NCBI GenBank assembly: GCA_003527555.1
Contig: DPWT01000226.1
Span: forward strand, 1 to 6,512
Reading direction: 5' to 3'
Length of the DNA: 6,512 nucleotides
Source of the DNA: Verrucomicrobiales bacterium
Lineage (GTDB): Bacteria; Verrucomicrobiota; Verrucomicrobiia; Verrucomicrobiales; Akkermansiaceae
This document shows positions 1 to 6,512 of the stretch, in pieces; position 1 is the first letter of the stretch; every line of letters starts with the position of its first letter. The notes beneath the pieces were generated by a model. That model did not search any database, was not told where the DNA came from, and was given only the letters and a program-made list of their open reading frames with translations. The position numbers were made by a program, and so were the translations under genes.

Positions 1-971
1 TCCGTGGCTGGGCGGTAAAAGTCACGCCTGATGGGAAAATGATTCCTGTCTGCAGTGGTTTACGAAGCCCAGGTGGAGTTGCAGCAAATGCCGAGGGAGC
101 CATGTTTACTATTGAAAGTCAGGGGCCATGGAATGGAAGCTGCTCACTTAAGCATCTCAAACCAGGTGGGTTTTTGGGGCATCCTGCTAGTTATAATTGG
201 TATCCTTTCGTGCCAGATATGGATACACCCAGTGTAACTCCTAACACCGCGTCACGATTTCAAGTTGAGAAAAAGCGTGTCAAGGAACTCGTGCCTCCAG
301 TTATTCGTTTCCCTTACATTAAGATGGGGCGGTCAATTTCTGGTTTTCAGTTGAATCAGACGAAAGGTAAGTTTGGGCCTTTTGAGGACCAATTATTTCT
401 CGGGGATTACACACTAAGTCTAATCATGCGTGCTACGACAGAGCAGATCAATGGTGTGTGGCAGGGTGCATGTTACCCTTTTCGTGAAGGCTTATCTACT
501 GGTATTATGAATGTTGAGTTTTCGCCCAAGGGCCAGCTTATCGCTGGAGGGTTCACCACTACTAGGCAGTGGCCAGTGCGCGGAACTGAACCATTCGCCA
601 TACAGCGAATCGACTGGAATGGTAAGGTACCATTCGAAATTAAAGAAATCAATATTAGGAAAAAAGGCTTCTTATTGAATTTTACCATACCGGTTGACAA
701 AGCCATTGCCTTAAAACCAGAAGTTTACAGCATTAACACATACACCCATATTTACCATGCAGCCTACGGGAGTCCAGAGGTCGATCAGACCAGTATAAAA
801 GTGATTAGGGCTGTGCCGTCAGCTGACGGAATGTCAGTAATGCTCCACTTAGATAAGATCATTGAGGGGCATATACACGATTTTGACCTGAATGCGATGA
901 AGTCAGACAAAGGTGAATCATTACTTCATACCAAGGCATATTACACGGTAAATGAAGTGCCGCACAAATAG
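1..971 (+). CDS. PVC-type sorbosone-dehydrogenase-like / haem-binding family protein, C-terminal part (5' truncated)
   Basis: The reading frame is open from the left edge (first full codon at base 3) to a TAG at 969-971, giving 322 residues. The ATG at 39 is internal, because coding sequence of the same family continues upstream of it. Visible are the end of a beta-propeller-like sugar/sorbosone dehydrogenase region (SPGGV near residues 22-26, NGSCSLKHLKPGGFLGHP near 44-61, and KFGPFEDQLFLGDY near 120) and a C-terminal beta-sandwich-like domain. The C-terminal domain holds the YGSPEVDQ motif and ends in a YYTVNE tail. This pattern matches large secreted proteins common in Verrucomicrobiota and Planctomycetota, which often also carry a c-type haem motif and are presumed to oxidise sugars or act in polysaccharide breakdown. 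The haem motif and signal peptide would lie outside the window. The exact substrate is unknown. Family assignment is fairly sure, enzymatic activity is not. Confidence 0.8.
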   Translation, partial: RGWAVKVTPDGKMIPVCSGLRSPGGVAANAEGAMFTIESQGPWNGSCSLKHLKPGGFLGHPASYNWYPFVPDMDTPSVTPNTASRFQVEKKRVKELVPPVIRFPYIKMGRSISGFQLNQTKGKFGPFEDQLFLGDYTLSLIMRATTEQINGVWQGACYPFREGLSTGIMNVEFSPKGQLIAGGFTTTRQWPVRGTEPFAIQRIDWNGKVPFEIKEINIRKKGFLLNFTIPVDKAIALKPEVYSINTYTHIYHAAYGSPEVDQTSIKVIRAVPSADGMSVMLHLDKIIEGHIHDFDLNAMKSDKGESLLHTKAYYTVNEVPHK

Positions 972-984
972 TAGGTATTAGCCA

Positions 985-1018
985 ATCCATGATAACAGGC
1001 TATGCCGTCATCATGGAT
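985..1018. terminator. Convergent-gene hairpin, probable bidirectional terminator
   Basis: ATCCATGAT at 985-993 is perfectly inverted as ATCATGGAT at 1010-1018. Inside it, AC/GT (995-996 with 1007-1008) and GGC/GCC (998-1000 with 1004-1006) extend the stem towards a TAT loop, with one A-C mismatch and one bulged A. It sits in the 52-base gap between two converging genes, the usual place for a shared terminator. Neither strand has a clear run of T after the stem, so classical intrinsic termination is not proven. Confidence 0.5.
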
Positions 1019-1023
1019 CTCTG

Positions 1024-2406
1024 TTAGAATGGCAACTTGGGCATTTTGCCCCCGCCGCCACCCATCATATCGTCCATTCCTTCCATGCCGCCGAGCTGTT
1101 TCATCATTTCCTTCATTTTTCCCTTGGATTTCATCATCTTGCGCATCTGAGTGAATTGTTTTAAGAATCGATTTACATCGAGCATACTATTTCCTGATCC
1201 TGCTGCAATACGCTTGCGGCGCGTTCCTTTAATGAGCATTGGAGTAGCTCGCTCGCGTGGAGTCATTGAAAGCACAATGGCTTCCATGCGTTTCATCCGT
1301 CCCTCATCGAGTGCGCCAGCGGGAAGCTGTTTTTTGATTTTACTGAATCCCGGCATCATACCTAATATTCCATCCAGTGGACCGAGTTTGCGCATCATAT
1401 TCATCTGGTCGAGGAAGTCATTGAAGTCAAATTTGCCAGATTGCAATCGCTTAGCAGCATTGATGGCTTCGTCTTCGTTGATGTTTTCGGCAGCAGTCTC
1501 GACCATGCTGACAACATCACCCATACCGAGAATACGACTCGCCATACGATCGGGGTGGAACACACCAAGTTGCTCGAGTTTTTCACCCTCACCAATGAAT
1601 TTAATCGGTTTGCCTGTTATGGCTCGCATCGACAGGGCTGCGCCGCCACGGGCGTCACCATCGAGCTTGGTAAGGATAATGCCAGTGATTCCTACGGCGT
1701 CATCAAAATGTCGTGCCACTGAAACTGCCTGCTGTCCAGTTGCGGAGTCTGCTACTAACAGTGTTTCATTGGGCTGAACAAATTTGTGCAACTCTTTGAG
1801 CTCATCGATCAATACTGTGTCGATTTCTTGGCGGCCGGCGGTGTCAAAAATAAGAGTAGTGCCGTTCTGGGTTTTTGCCCACTTGATTGCTTGTTTGGCA
1901 ACTTTGACGACATTTTTTTCACCTGAATCTGGTGTGAAACATGGCACTCCGACCTGCTCTGCTAATGTAGCGAGCTGATCAATCGCAGCGGGGCGATATA
2001 GATCACAGGCGATGAGTAGTGGCCGACGACCTTCTTTTTGTAATCGCAATGCGAGCTTACCTGCAGTGGTTGTCTTGCCTGCGCCGTTGAGGCCGCAGAG
2101 CATGATGTGTGCTGGTGGGTTGAGGTCGAGCGGGGTGGCATCACCGCCTAGGAGTGAAGTGAGCTCGTCGTTGAAGATTTTGACGATTTGTTCGCCTGGT
2201 TTAATGGATTTGAGGACGTCCTCACCCATTGATTTTTCTTTTACGCTGGCAATGAATTTTTTGGCAACGCTGAATTCGACATCAGCTTCTAACAATGACA
2301 TGCGAATTTCGCGAAGTGCATCGGTGATATTTTTTTCGGAAATTTTGCCGACGCCGCGAAGATTGCGAAACGTTTTATCAAGGCTGTCTGATAGGGAACT
2401 AAACAT
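1024..2406 (-). CDS. ffh: Signal recognition particle protein Ffh (SRP54 GTPase)
   Basis: Ffh binds 4.5S RNA and the signal sequences of nascent membrane proteins, and docks ribosomes at the membrane through the receptor FtsY. The 460-residue protein has the full family layout: an N-terminal helical bundle (about 1-85), then the G domain with the P-loop GLNGAGKTTT (105-114), DTAGR (188-192), TKLDGDARGG (246-255) and the closing GEGEKLEQL segment (273-281). The methionine-rich M domain (about 325-460) carries the RNA-binding stretch GTRRKRIAAGSG (394-405; the family more often has S at the second position). The tail is Met/Lys/Gly-rich and includes a run of glycines. Length is normal. The ATG at 2406 gives a standard N terminus, but no Shine-Dalgarno sequence precedes it. 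The gene lies 73 bases downstream of the deacetylase gene and is the last of the four-gene minus-strand set. Identification is secure. Confidence 0.98.
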   Translation of the reverse strand: MFSSLSDSLDKTFRNLRGVGKISEKNITDALREIRMSLLEADVEFSVAKKFIASVKEKSMGEDVLKSIKPGEQIVKIFNDELTSLLGGDATPLDLNPPAHIMLCGLNGAGKTTTAGKLALRLQKEGRRPLLIACDLYRPAAIDQLATLAEQVGVPCFTPDSGEKNVVKVAKQAIKWAKTQNGTTLIFDTAGRQEIDTVLIDELKELHKFVQPNETLLVADSATGQQAVSVARHFDDAVGITGIILTKLDGDARGGAALSMRAITGKPIKFIGEGEKLEQLGVFHPDRMASRILGMGDVVSMVETAAENINEDEAINAAKRLQSGKFDFNDFLDQMNMMRKLGPLDGILGMMPGFSKIKKQLPAGALDEGRMKRMEAIVLSMTPRERATPMLIKGTRRKRIAAGSGNSMLDVNRFLKQFTQMRKMMKSKGKMKEMMKQLGGMEGMDDMMGGGGGKMPKLPF

Positions 2407-2479
2407 ATTAAATTAGAAGCTAAAGGTTAATGATTTGGTGGAGTTGATACCGAGTGTGTGGTAGTTCTGGGCTGAAATA

Positions 2480-3706
2480 TTACTGAGGTTGGTAGGCGGC
2501 TTCGCGGTTGATTCGGAAAGTCCAACGCATGGGCTTTTCGTATTGTGTGGAACCCTTGTTCCGCCATTGCACTGTAACCGAACATTTACGCGAGCGTAAT
2601 CGTCGCGATACTTTCCACGACACCTTATTAGTCTCAGGGTTGTATGTGCAAGGCACTTGACCAAAGCCTGCCACACGCATGGTAACGGATTCGGGGTCAA
2701 TATTTTCGACTTTAGAGAGATCCGCAAATAGTCTCGGTAATCGGTCAGAAATGAGCGCACCTGGTTCAGGCTGCACGGGGTGAGGAGTTGATTGAACAAT
2801 CGCGCCATCAGTGGCTGCAGTCGAACTGGTGGCTCGGAAGCTAGTGGCGTTCCTGAATATGTTATCATGTGTTCCAAGAATGATGTAGCGTGGGATGGTG
2901 AAATTTGAAGTTGTCATTGTCGTCTTCCCTGGAATTACAGTAAAAAGAAATTCGTAACCGACTTCAGTAGCGACGGGGAGCATTTCTCCAGTAACAAAGC
3001 CGCCGGGGTAAGCGTATGTTTTTACATTGATACGAAAGTTTTCATCTAAAAACTTTTTGGAGTTTGCCATTTCTTTACGAAGATAGCCAGCATATGTGTT
3101 AGCGCCTTTGGCGCGCATTTGCTTAACCGAGCTAGGGTAGGGGTGAGAAACAGAGTGGCTGCCAATACTGCATCCGTGTTCCATCATTTCCCGAATCATC
3201 TTTTTTGTGAGTGCACTAGCTCCACCACCGACGTAGTTTTTGTAGAGGAAAACAGTGAATGGATATTTAAACTCCTTGAGAATCGGATAAGCATCGGTGT
3301 AGACAGATTTCCAACCGTCATCAATGGTGATAACCACAGACTTATCTTTAATTTTTTGTTCGCCTCGTTTCCATGCCATGAAGTCATGCATGGTGATTAC
3401 ATTTAATCCCAGATCACGGATCGCCTCCATTTGTTTGCGAAACGTCGCTGTCGGCAGCAGCATCTCAGTAGCTTTTCTGGTTTTTGAAAAATCGTGGTAA
3501 CCGAGCACCGTTACCCGAGTATCATTGTTTGCTGCCCGATTATCAGTAGTTTGAAGAGTAGCCGTTGTTGAGCCCGAGATAGACGGATTGGCGGTAGATG
3601 TATCACTACGCTCTGTCCCAATAAGTAGACTACCGCCTGAGTGAGCTCCGGCAGGGAAGGCACTGAGGCACAGAAGTAAAATAGTAATAGTTAGCGAGCG
3701 GATCAT
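2480..3706 (-). CDS. Exported polysaccharide deacetylase (NodB homology) with C-terminal beta-domain
   Basis: NodB-fold enzymes (carbohydrate esterase family 4) remove N- or O-acetyl groups from peptidoglycan, chitin-like or exopolysaccharide chains. The 408-residue protein starts with a signal peptide: MIR, a hydrophobic core from about 4 to 17, and a likely cut after AGA at 19-21. A Ser/Thr/Asn-rich linker follows (about 31-62), then the catalytic domain (about 65-285) with TIDDGW at 127-132 (metal-binding Asp130, catalytic-base Asp129), SHSVSH at 183-188 (metal-binding His184 and His188) and YPGG at 233-236. The later NodB motifs are not clear. A second Ser/Thr/Pro-rich linker (about 287-315) leads to a C-terminal beta-rich domain with two cysteines (353 and 375) that could form a disulfide. 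A GTG directly before the ATG is an equally possible start one codon longer. The true substrate cannot be read from sequence; a periplasmic or surface location is inferred. Confidence 0.88.
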   Translation of the reverse strand: MIRSLTITILLLCLSAFPAGAHSGGSLLIGTERSDTSTANPSISGSTTATLQTTDNRAANNDTRVTVLGYHDFSKTRKATEMLLPTATFRKQMEAIRDLGLNVITMHDFMAWKRGEQKIKDKSVVITIDDGWKSVYTDAYPILKEFKYPFTVFLYKNYVGGGASALTKKMIREMMEHGCSIGSHSVSHPYPSSVKQMRAKGANTYAGYLRKEMANSKKFLDENFRINVKTYAYPGGFVTGEMLPVATEVGYEFLFTVIPGKTTMTTSNFTIPRYIILGTHDNIFRNATSFRATSSTAATDGAIVQSTPHPVQPEPGALISDRLPRLFADLSKVENIDPESVTMRVAGFGQVPCTYNPETNKVSWKVSRRLRSRKCSVTVQWRNKGSTQYEKPMRWTFRINREAAYQPQ

Positions 3707-3776
3707 CACGATTTTTTAATGAATATACCTTAGTTTAGCTTCTCATGAATGAAAAGTACAATGCCCAGTAACCTGA

Positions 3777-4412
3777 TCACTTTAGAAGAGTAGGTAAATC
3801 TTCAAGACTATGGATGAAATGATCTGCCTCTGCAATGACACGCACACGCTCAGCATATCGGCCAAATCCAATAAATTGGGTTACCTCATCCTTTGTCTCT
3901 AGGTCAGAGATGCCATCACCTACCATAACGATACGCTCTGGCGCATACTCCAACTTGAGAGACAAAATAATTTCTGGTTTACCACCATTTCGTGACGGAG
4001 GCGCCGAGGTGTCGAATCCTGCGTATGTGCCGTCTGAGTGAAACTTCAGCGGTACGGCTTCGATGCGGTTAATTTCGAGGTGCTGGGCGAGGGGCTCAAT
4101 GACTTGGGTGAATCCTCCAGATACAATGACGGGGGTCCAACCTGCGGCCCTGATTTTCTCTAGGGTGACTTTTGCCGTAGGTTCAATATGCTCAATGTAC
4201 ATCTGAGCTACCTCATGGCATGCGGTCTCAGAAGGTTGAATCATCTCCAATCGGCGAGTAAAGATCTCATCAATCGGCACCTCGCCATTCATTGCCGCAT
4301 TTGTTAGTGCCTCGATTTTTTGAAATGTCTCAGATCCGCGCAGGCGCGCGAGCTCATCAATACCCTCGATAGCTGAGAGTGTGGAGTCACAGTCAAAAAC
4401 TACTATTTTCAT
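3777..4412 (-). CDS. serB: Phosphoserine phosphatase-like HAD hydrolase (SerB type)
   Basis: It probably hydrolyses O-phospho-L-serine to L-serine, the last step of serine synthesis, in the cytoplasm. The 211-residue protein has all HAD motifs: DCDST at 7-11 (nucleophile Asp7, acid/base Asp9), SGG at 98-100, Lys145 in GGK, and GDGISD at 165-170 (Asp166 and Asp170 bind magnesium). Beyond the general fold it keeps features of true phosphoserine phosphatases: Glu16 in the IEGIDELA segment, Arg54 in the RRLEMIQPS segment, and YAGFD followed by GGK, resembling the human/plant-type enzyme. I chose the ATG at 4412, 11 bases after the hisI stop. A TTG at 4421 would add three residues but is less likely. 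No N-terminal ACT domain is present. Tight coupling to hisI leaves open a role as a histidinol-phosphate phosphatase, but the substrate-site residues favour phosphoserine. Confidence 0.82.
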   Translation of the reverse strand: MKIVVFDCDSTLSAIEGIDELARLRGSETFQKIEALTNAAMNGEVPIDEIFTRRLEMIQPSETACHEVAQMYIEHIEPTAKVTLEKIRAAGWTPVIVSGGFTQVIEPLAQHLEINRIEAVPLKFHSDGTYAGFDTSAPPSRNGGKPEIILSLKLEYAPERIVMVGDGISDLETKDEVTQFIGFGRYAERVRVIAEADHFIHSLEDLPTLLK

Positions 4413-4423
4413 AGACGCCAATG

Positions 4424-4885
4424 TTACTTGTTGCGGTAAACAATGTTAGGATCAAATGTTAATTCGGATTTGGTGAAGCTCAAAGCAGCTGGATTCTTAC
4501 CATCGTCGAGATTCACCTTGCGGTAGAAGCATGAGTTGCGTCCAGTATGACATGCTCCCGCACCAAGTTGTTCTACATAGATGATCAAGGCGTCTTGATC
4601 GCAATCAGTTCGGATTTCTTTCACTTTCTGAGTATGACCCGAGGTGGCACCTTTATGCCAAATTTCCTGCCTGCTGCGTGAGTAGTAGACTGCCTCCCCT
4701 AATTCGAGAGTCATCAGAAGCGACTGTTTATTCATGTATGCCAGCATCAATGGCTCCTTGGTCTCAGCATCCATGGCTACGGCAGGAATCAAGCCATTAT
4801 CATCAAATTTGGGTGCCATTACACATTTTTCTTCAAGAGAAGCTTTGTCACTGTATTCGCCTAAGGTAATCACAGGATTGTTCAT
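4424..4885 (-). CDS. hisI: Phosphoribosyl-AMP cyclohydrolase (histidine biosynthesis)
   Basis: HisI opens the adenine ring of phosphoribosyl-AMP to give ProFAR, the third step of histidine synthesis, in the cytoplasm. The 153-residue protein has the family core: [18 protein letters not shown] (67-84), the DCDQD metal cluster (Asp94, Asp96, Asp98) and cysteines 95, 112 and 119 in DCD, ACHTG and SCFYR, which match the zinc site. It is a stand-alone cyclohydrolase: about 30 residues follow the core and no HisE pyrophosphohydrolase domain is fused. The N terminus is some 20 residues longer than the minimal family start, and Met23 is an alternative start in better register with many homologues. 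Neither start has a clear Shine-Dalgarno sequence. It is the first gene of the minus-strand set and no other his gene is in the window, so the pathway is scattered in this genome. Confidence 0.95.
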   Translation of the reverse strand: MNNPVITLGEYSDKASLEEKCVMAPKFDDNGLIPAVAMDAETKEPLMLAYMNKQSLLMTLELGEAVYYSRSRQEIWHKGATSGHTQKVKEIRTDCDQDALIIYVEQLGAGACHTGRNSCFYRKVNLDDGKNPAALSFTKSELTFDPNIVYRNK

Positions 4886-4919
4886 GTCGTGGGTGTAGCA
4901 TTTGCACGTCTACTGTCGA

Positions 4920-4948
4920 GTTTAAGTTTATATTCGGTAAGTAGTCAA
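4920..4948 (-). promoter_or_regulatory. Candidate sigma70-type promoter for hisI and the minus-strand gene set
   Basis: Read on the minus strand, TTGACT (4948-4943) is followed after exactly 17 bases by TTAAAC (4925-4920). The -35 box is close to consensus, but the -10 box matches only three of six positions. Transcription would begin near 4913, leaving a leader of about 28 bases before the hisI ATG at 4885. Position and spacing are good, but short matches like this arise by chance in AT-rich DNA. Confidence 0.35.
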
Positions 4949-5010
4949 ATATCCAAAAAACCGAGGGAAATGAATAGACAAATAGCTTCTGCAAGACGAT
5001 GCTACGCAAA

Positions 5011-5022
5011 CCAATTAATTGG
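5011..5022. promoter_or_regulatory. Perfect 12-bp palindrome CCAATTAATTGG upstream of prc
   Basis: CCAATTAATTGG is its own reverse complement and ends 13 bases before the prc ATG at 5036. It lies in the divergent hisI-prc intergenic region. A symmetric site here could be an operator bound by a dimeric regulator, but the flanks do not extend the symmetry and no second copy is seen in the window. It has no loop, so a stable RNA hairpin is unlikely. Function is inferred from position only. Confidence 0.3.
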
Positions 5023-5035
5023 AAATCTCGTATAT

Positions 5036-6512
5036 ATGAAAAATATTTCTATCAGAAAGTTTATCCTCTCTTCCAGTGCCCTCATGCTGGTATCCACATC
5101 ATGGTTATGTGCAAAAACGAATTTTAATGAGGTGGGGAAGCAGATGGTTATGCTGCTGTCGAACAACCACTATGCCCATTACGAGTTTGATGAAAAGTTA
5201 GGTAAGCGATTTTTTGAGGGATACATCAAGTCGCTCGATCGCAACAAGAATTACTTTCTTAAGTCGGATGTTGAGAATCTTCGCAAGAAATTTGGAAGTA
5301 ACCTGCATCAACTCCTTATTGAGGGTAAGTCAGTGGCTGCGGCGACAGAAATTCATGCTCTTTACCGCAAGCGGGCTAACACCCGTATCAAATACGCTCA
5401 AAACCTTTTGAAGGATGAGGCGGCGTTTAAGTTTGTTAGTGATCGTAAAGTGCTCATCAGTCGAGAAAAAGCCGATTGGCCACTGACTGAGGCTGAGGCT
5501 TGCGGTCTATGGCGTAATCAAGTTGAGCAATCGCTACTCAGTGAGCAGCTGCGAAGAGACTCCATTGCGGAACTCGCCAAAGAACAGGGTAAGGAGGACC
5601 CCCTGAAGGGCAAGGATGCACCTGGAAAAATGATTTCATACCGATTTGAACGTATCTTACACGGCATCAACTCTTCCAACGAAGAAGAGATTGTAGATGC
5701 GTTCCTCAGTGCAGTGGCACTTAGCTATGATCCACACACTGACTACATGAGTATGTCGGAAATGGAGCGTTTTATGTCTGGAATGCAAAATGCGCTGGTG
5801 GGTATTGGAGCTATGCTGCAGGCCGAGGATGACGGTGCCACTAAAATAACTGGTATTGTCGTGGGTGGCCCAGCTGACAAACAGGGCGATCTTAAACTGA
5901 ACGACCGTATTGTGGGTGTCGATAGTCTTAATGTTGGAACTCCTGAGGCAATGTCGGATATCATGTTTGAAAAGCTTGATCGTGTTGTGGACATGATCCG
6001 CGGCAAAGAAGGCACAGAGGTGCGCCTTAAAGTCGAGCCAGCTGCAGGTGCTCCCGGTGAGATAAAAATGATTATTATCAAGCGCGGTAAAGTTGAGCTG
6101 AAAGATGAACTAGCCAAGGCAGAGGTCATTGAAATGAAGCAAACGAATGGTGATAAGCGTCGATTGGGCTGGGTTAGTCTGCCGGCATTTTACGCCGACT
6201 TTAAAAACTGGAAAACCCGCTGTTCAATCGATATCGAAAAGCTTGTTAAGAGACTCAAAGATGAGAAAGTAGAAGGTATTATTTTAGATCTTCGTGGTAA
6301 TGGCGGCGGTTCTCTAGAAGAGGTTCGCAGAATGACTGGATTTTTTACCGGCCGAGGCCCAGTCGTGCAGGTCAAAAATCATCAAGGGCGTGTTGAAGTA
6401 AAAGATTCATCTCATAGAGCACCTATTTACGATGGCCCGCTGGTAGTTTTAATCGATAAGACAAGTGCTTCTGCTAGCGAAATTCTTGCTGGCGCACTAC
6501 AGGACTATAATC
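5036..6512 (+). CDS. prc: C-terminal processing (tail-specific) protease, peptidase family S41, 3' truncated
   Basis: Prc/Tsp proteases cut periplasmic proteins from their C termini and, in other Gram-negatives, control peptidoglycan hydrolases. The window holds 492 residues and no stop codon. Residues 1-26 look like a signal peptide (Lys/Arg near the start, hydrophobic core from about 9 to 19, likely cut after LCA). A Tsp-type N-terminal helical domain follows (about 30-230), ending near the DPHTDY motif (232-237). A PDZ domain spans about 250-335 (GIGAML, GGPADKQGDLKLNDRIVGVD). The protease domain begins near 375 with LDLRGNGGGSLEEV (417-430) and SASASEILAGALQDY (477-491). By alignment to known S41 enzymes the nucleophile is Ser479; the catalytic Lys about 25 residues further on lies beyond the edge. 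The start is ATG 5036; an in-frame ATG at 4970 would add 22 residues ahead of the signal peptide. It is divergent from hisI. Confidence 0.95.
   Translation, partial: MKNISIRKFILSSSALMLVSTSWLCAKTNFNEVGKQMVMLLSNNHYAHYEFDEKLGKRFFEGYIKSLDRNKNYFLKSDVENLRKKFGSNLHQLLIEGKSVAAATEIHALYRKRANTRIKYAQNLLKDEAAFKFVSDRKVLISREKADWPLTEAEACGLWRNQVEQSLLSEQLRRDSIAELAKEQGKEDPLKGKDAPGKMISYRFERILHGINSSNEEEIVDAFLSAVALSYDPHTDYMSMSEMERFMSGMQNALVGIGAMLQAEDDGATKITGIVVGGPADKQGDLKLNDRIVGVDSLNVGTPEAMSDIMFEKLDRVVDMIRGKEGTEVRLKVEPAAGAPGEIKMIIIKRGKVELKDELAKAEVIEMKQTNGDKRRLGWVSLPAFYADFKNWKTRCSIDIEKLVKRLKDEKVEGIILDLRGNGGGSLEEVRRMTGFFTGRGPVVQVKNHQGRVEVKDSSHRAPIYDGPLVVLIDKTSASASEILAGALQDYN

Noticed and set aside
1151..1777. A 208-codon plus-strand open frame
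   Set aside because: It is antisense to the highly conserved G and M domains of ffh and has a low-complexity Ser/Pro/Arg-rich translation typical of a reverse-strand shadow.
2012..2416. A 134-codon plus-strand open frame
   Set aside because: It is antisense to the N-terminal and P-loop part of ffh and has no family resemblance.
2413..2877. A 154-codon minus-strand open frame ending just before the ffh start
   Set aside because: It lies out of frame over the 3' part of the deacetylase gene, whose protein is clearly family-like through its natural stop at 2480. The translation has no recognisable domain and looks like a shadow.
4902..4932. Plus-strand promoter candidate for prc: TTGCAC (4902-4907) and TTTATA (4927-4932)
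   Set aside because: The 19-base spacer is long, both boxes are imperfect, and it overlaps the better minus-strand candidate. I could not support it.
5743..6129. A 128-codon minus-strand open frame
   Set aside because: It is antisense to the PDZ region of prc, where the plus-strand frame encodes clear family motifs. The translation is Ser/Ile/Pro-rich without a domain.
5036..6512. Possible lipoprotein signal on the prc product (Cys25)
   Set aside because: The residues before the cysteine are Ser-Trp-Leu, which does not fit a lipobox. A signal peptidase I cut after the following Ala fits better.
1..6512. Mobile element, CRISPR array, tRNA/rRNA, toxin-antitoxin or defence cassette
   Set aside because: No transposase, integrase, repeat-spacer array, cloverleaf-like sequence or small paired genes were seen. 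All genes are core metabolic, targeting or envelope types and occupy nearly the whole window.

Overview
The window reads as a bacterial chromosome segment of moderate GC, most likely from the PVC superphylum and probably a Verrucomicrobiota member. The main clue is the left-edge gene, whose C-terminal half matches the large sorbosone-dehydrogenase-like / PVC-type haem-binding proteins that are abundant in Verrucomicrobiota and Planctomycetota. This placement is inferred from remembered family patterns, not from a search. Two proteins carry Sec-type signal peptides, and the Prc/Tsp-type protease points to a Gram-negative envelope.

Layout: (1) 1-971, plus strand: the 3' end of the PVC-type dehydrogenase-like gene, cut by the left edge. 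(2) 972-1023: a 52-base convergent gap filled by a near-continuous hairpin, probably a terminator shared by both strands. (3) 4885-1024, minus strand: four genes in one direction, in transcription order hisI (histidine biosynthesis), serB-type HAD phosphatase, an exported NodB-type polysaccharide deacetylase, and ffh (the signal recognition particle GTPase). Gaps are 11, 70 and 73 bases, so one transcript is possible. Coupling is most convincing for hisI-serB. (4) 4886-5035: a 150-base divergent intergenic region with a candidate hisI promoter and a perfect 12-bp palindrome just before the next gene. (5) 5036-6512, plus strand: a C-terminal processing (tail-specific) protease of family S41. 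It is cut by the right edge just after its catalytic serine, so no stop codon is seen.

Functionally this is core and envelope biology: amino-acid biosynthesis (HisI, SerB), co-translational membrane targeting (Ffh) and envelope or periplasmic enzymes (deacetylase, Prc). I see no mobile element, CRISPR array, tRNA, rRNA or defence cassette, and no convincing evidence of an undescribed system. The points most worth a second look are the absence of a well-placed Shine-Dalgarno sequence at all five visible starts, the hisI-serB coupling, the divergent NodB active site with an added C-terminal domain, and the palindrome upstream of prc. No non-coding stretch exceeds 300 bases.
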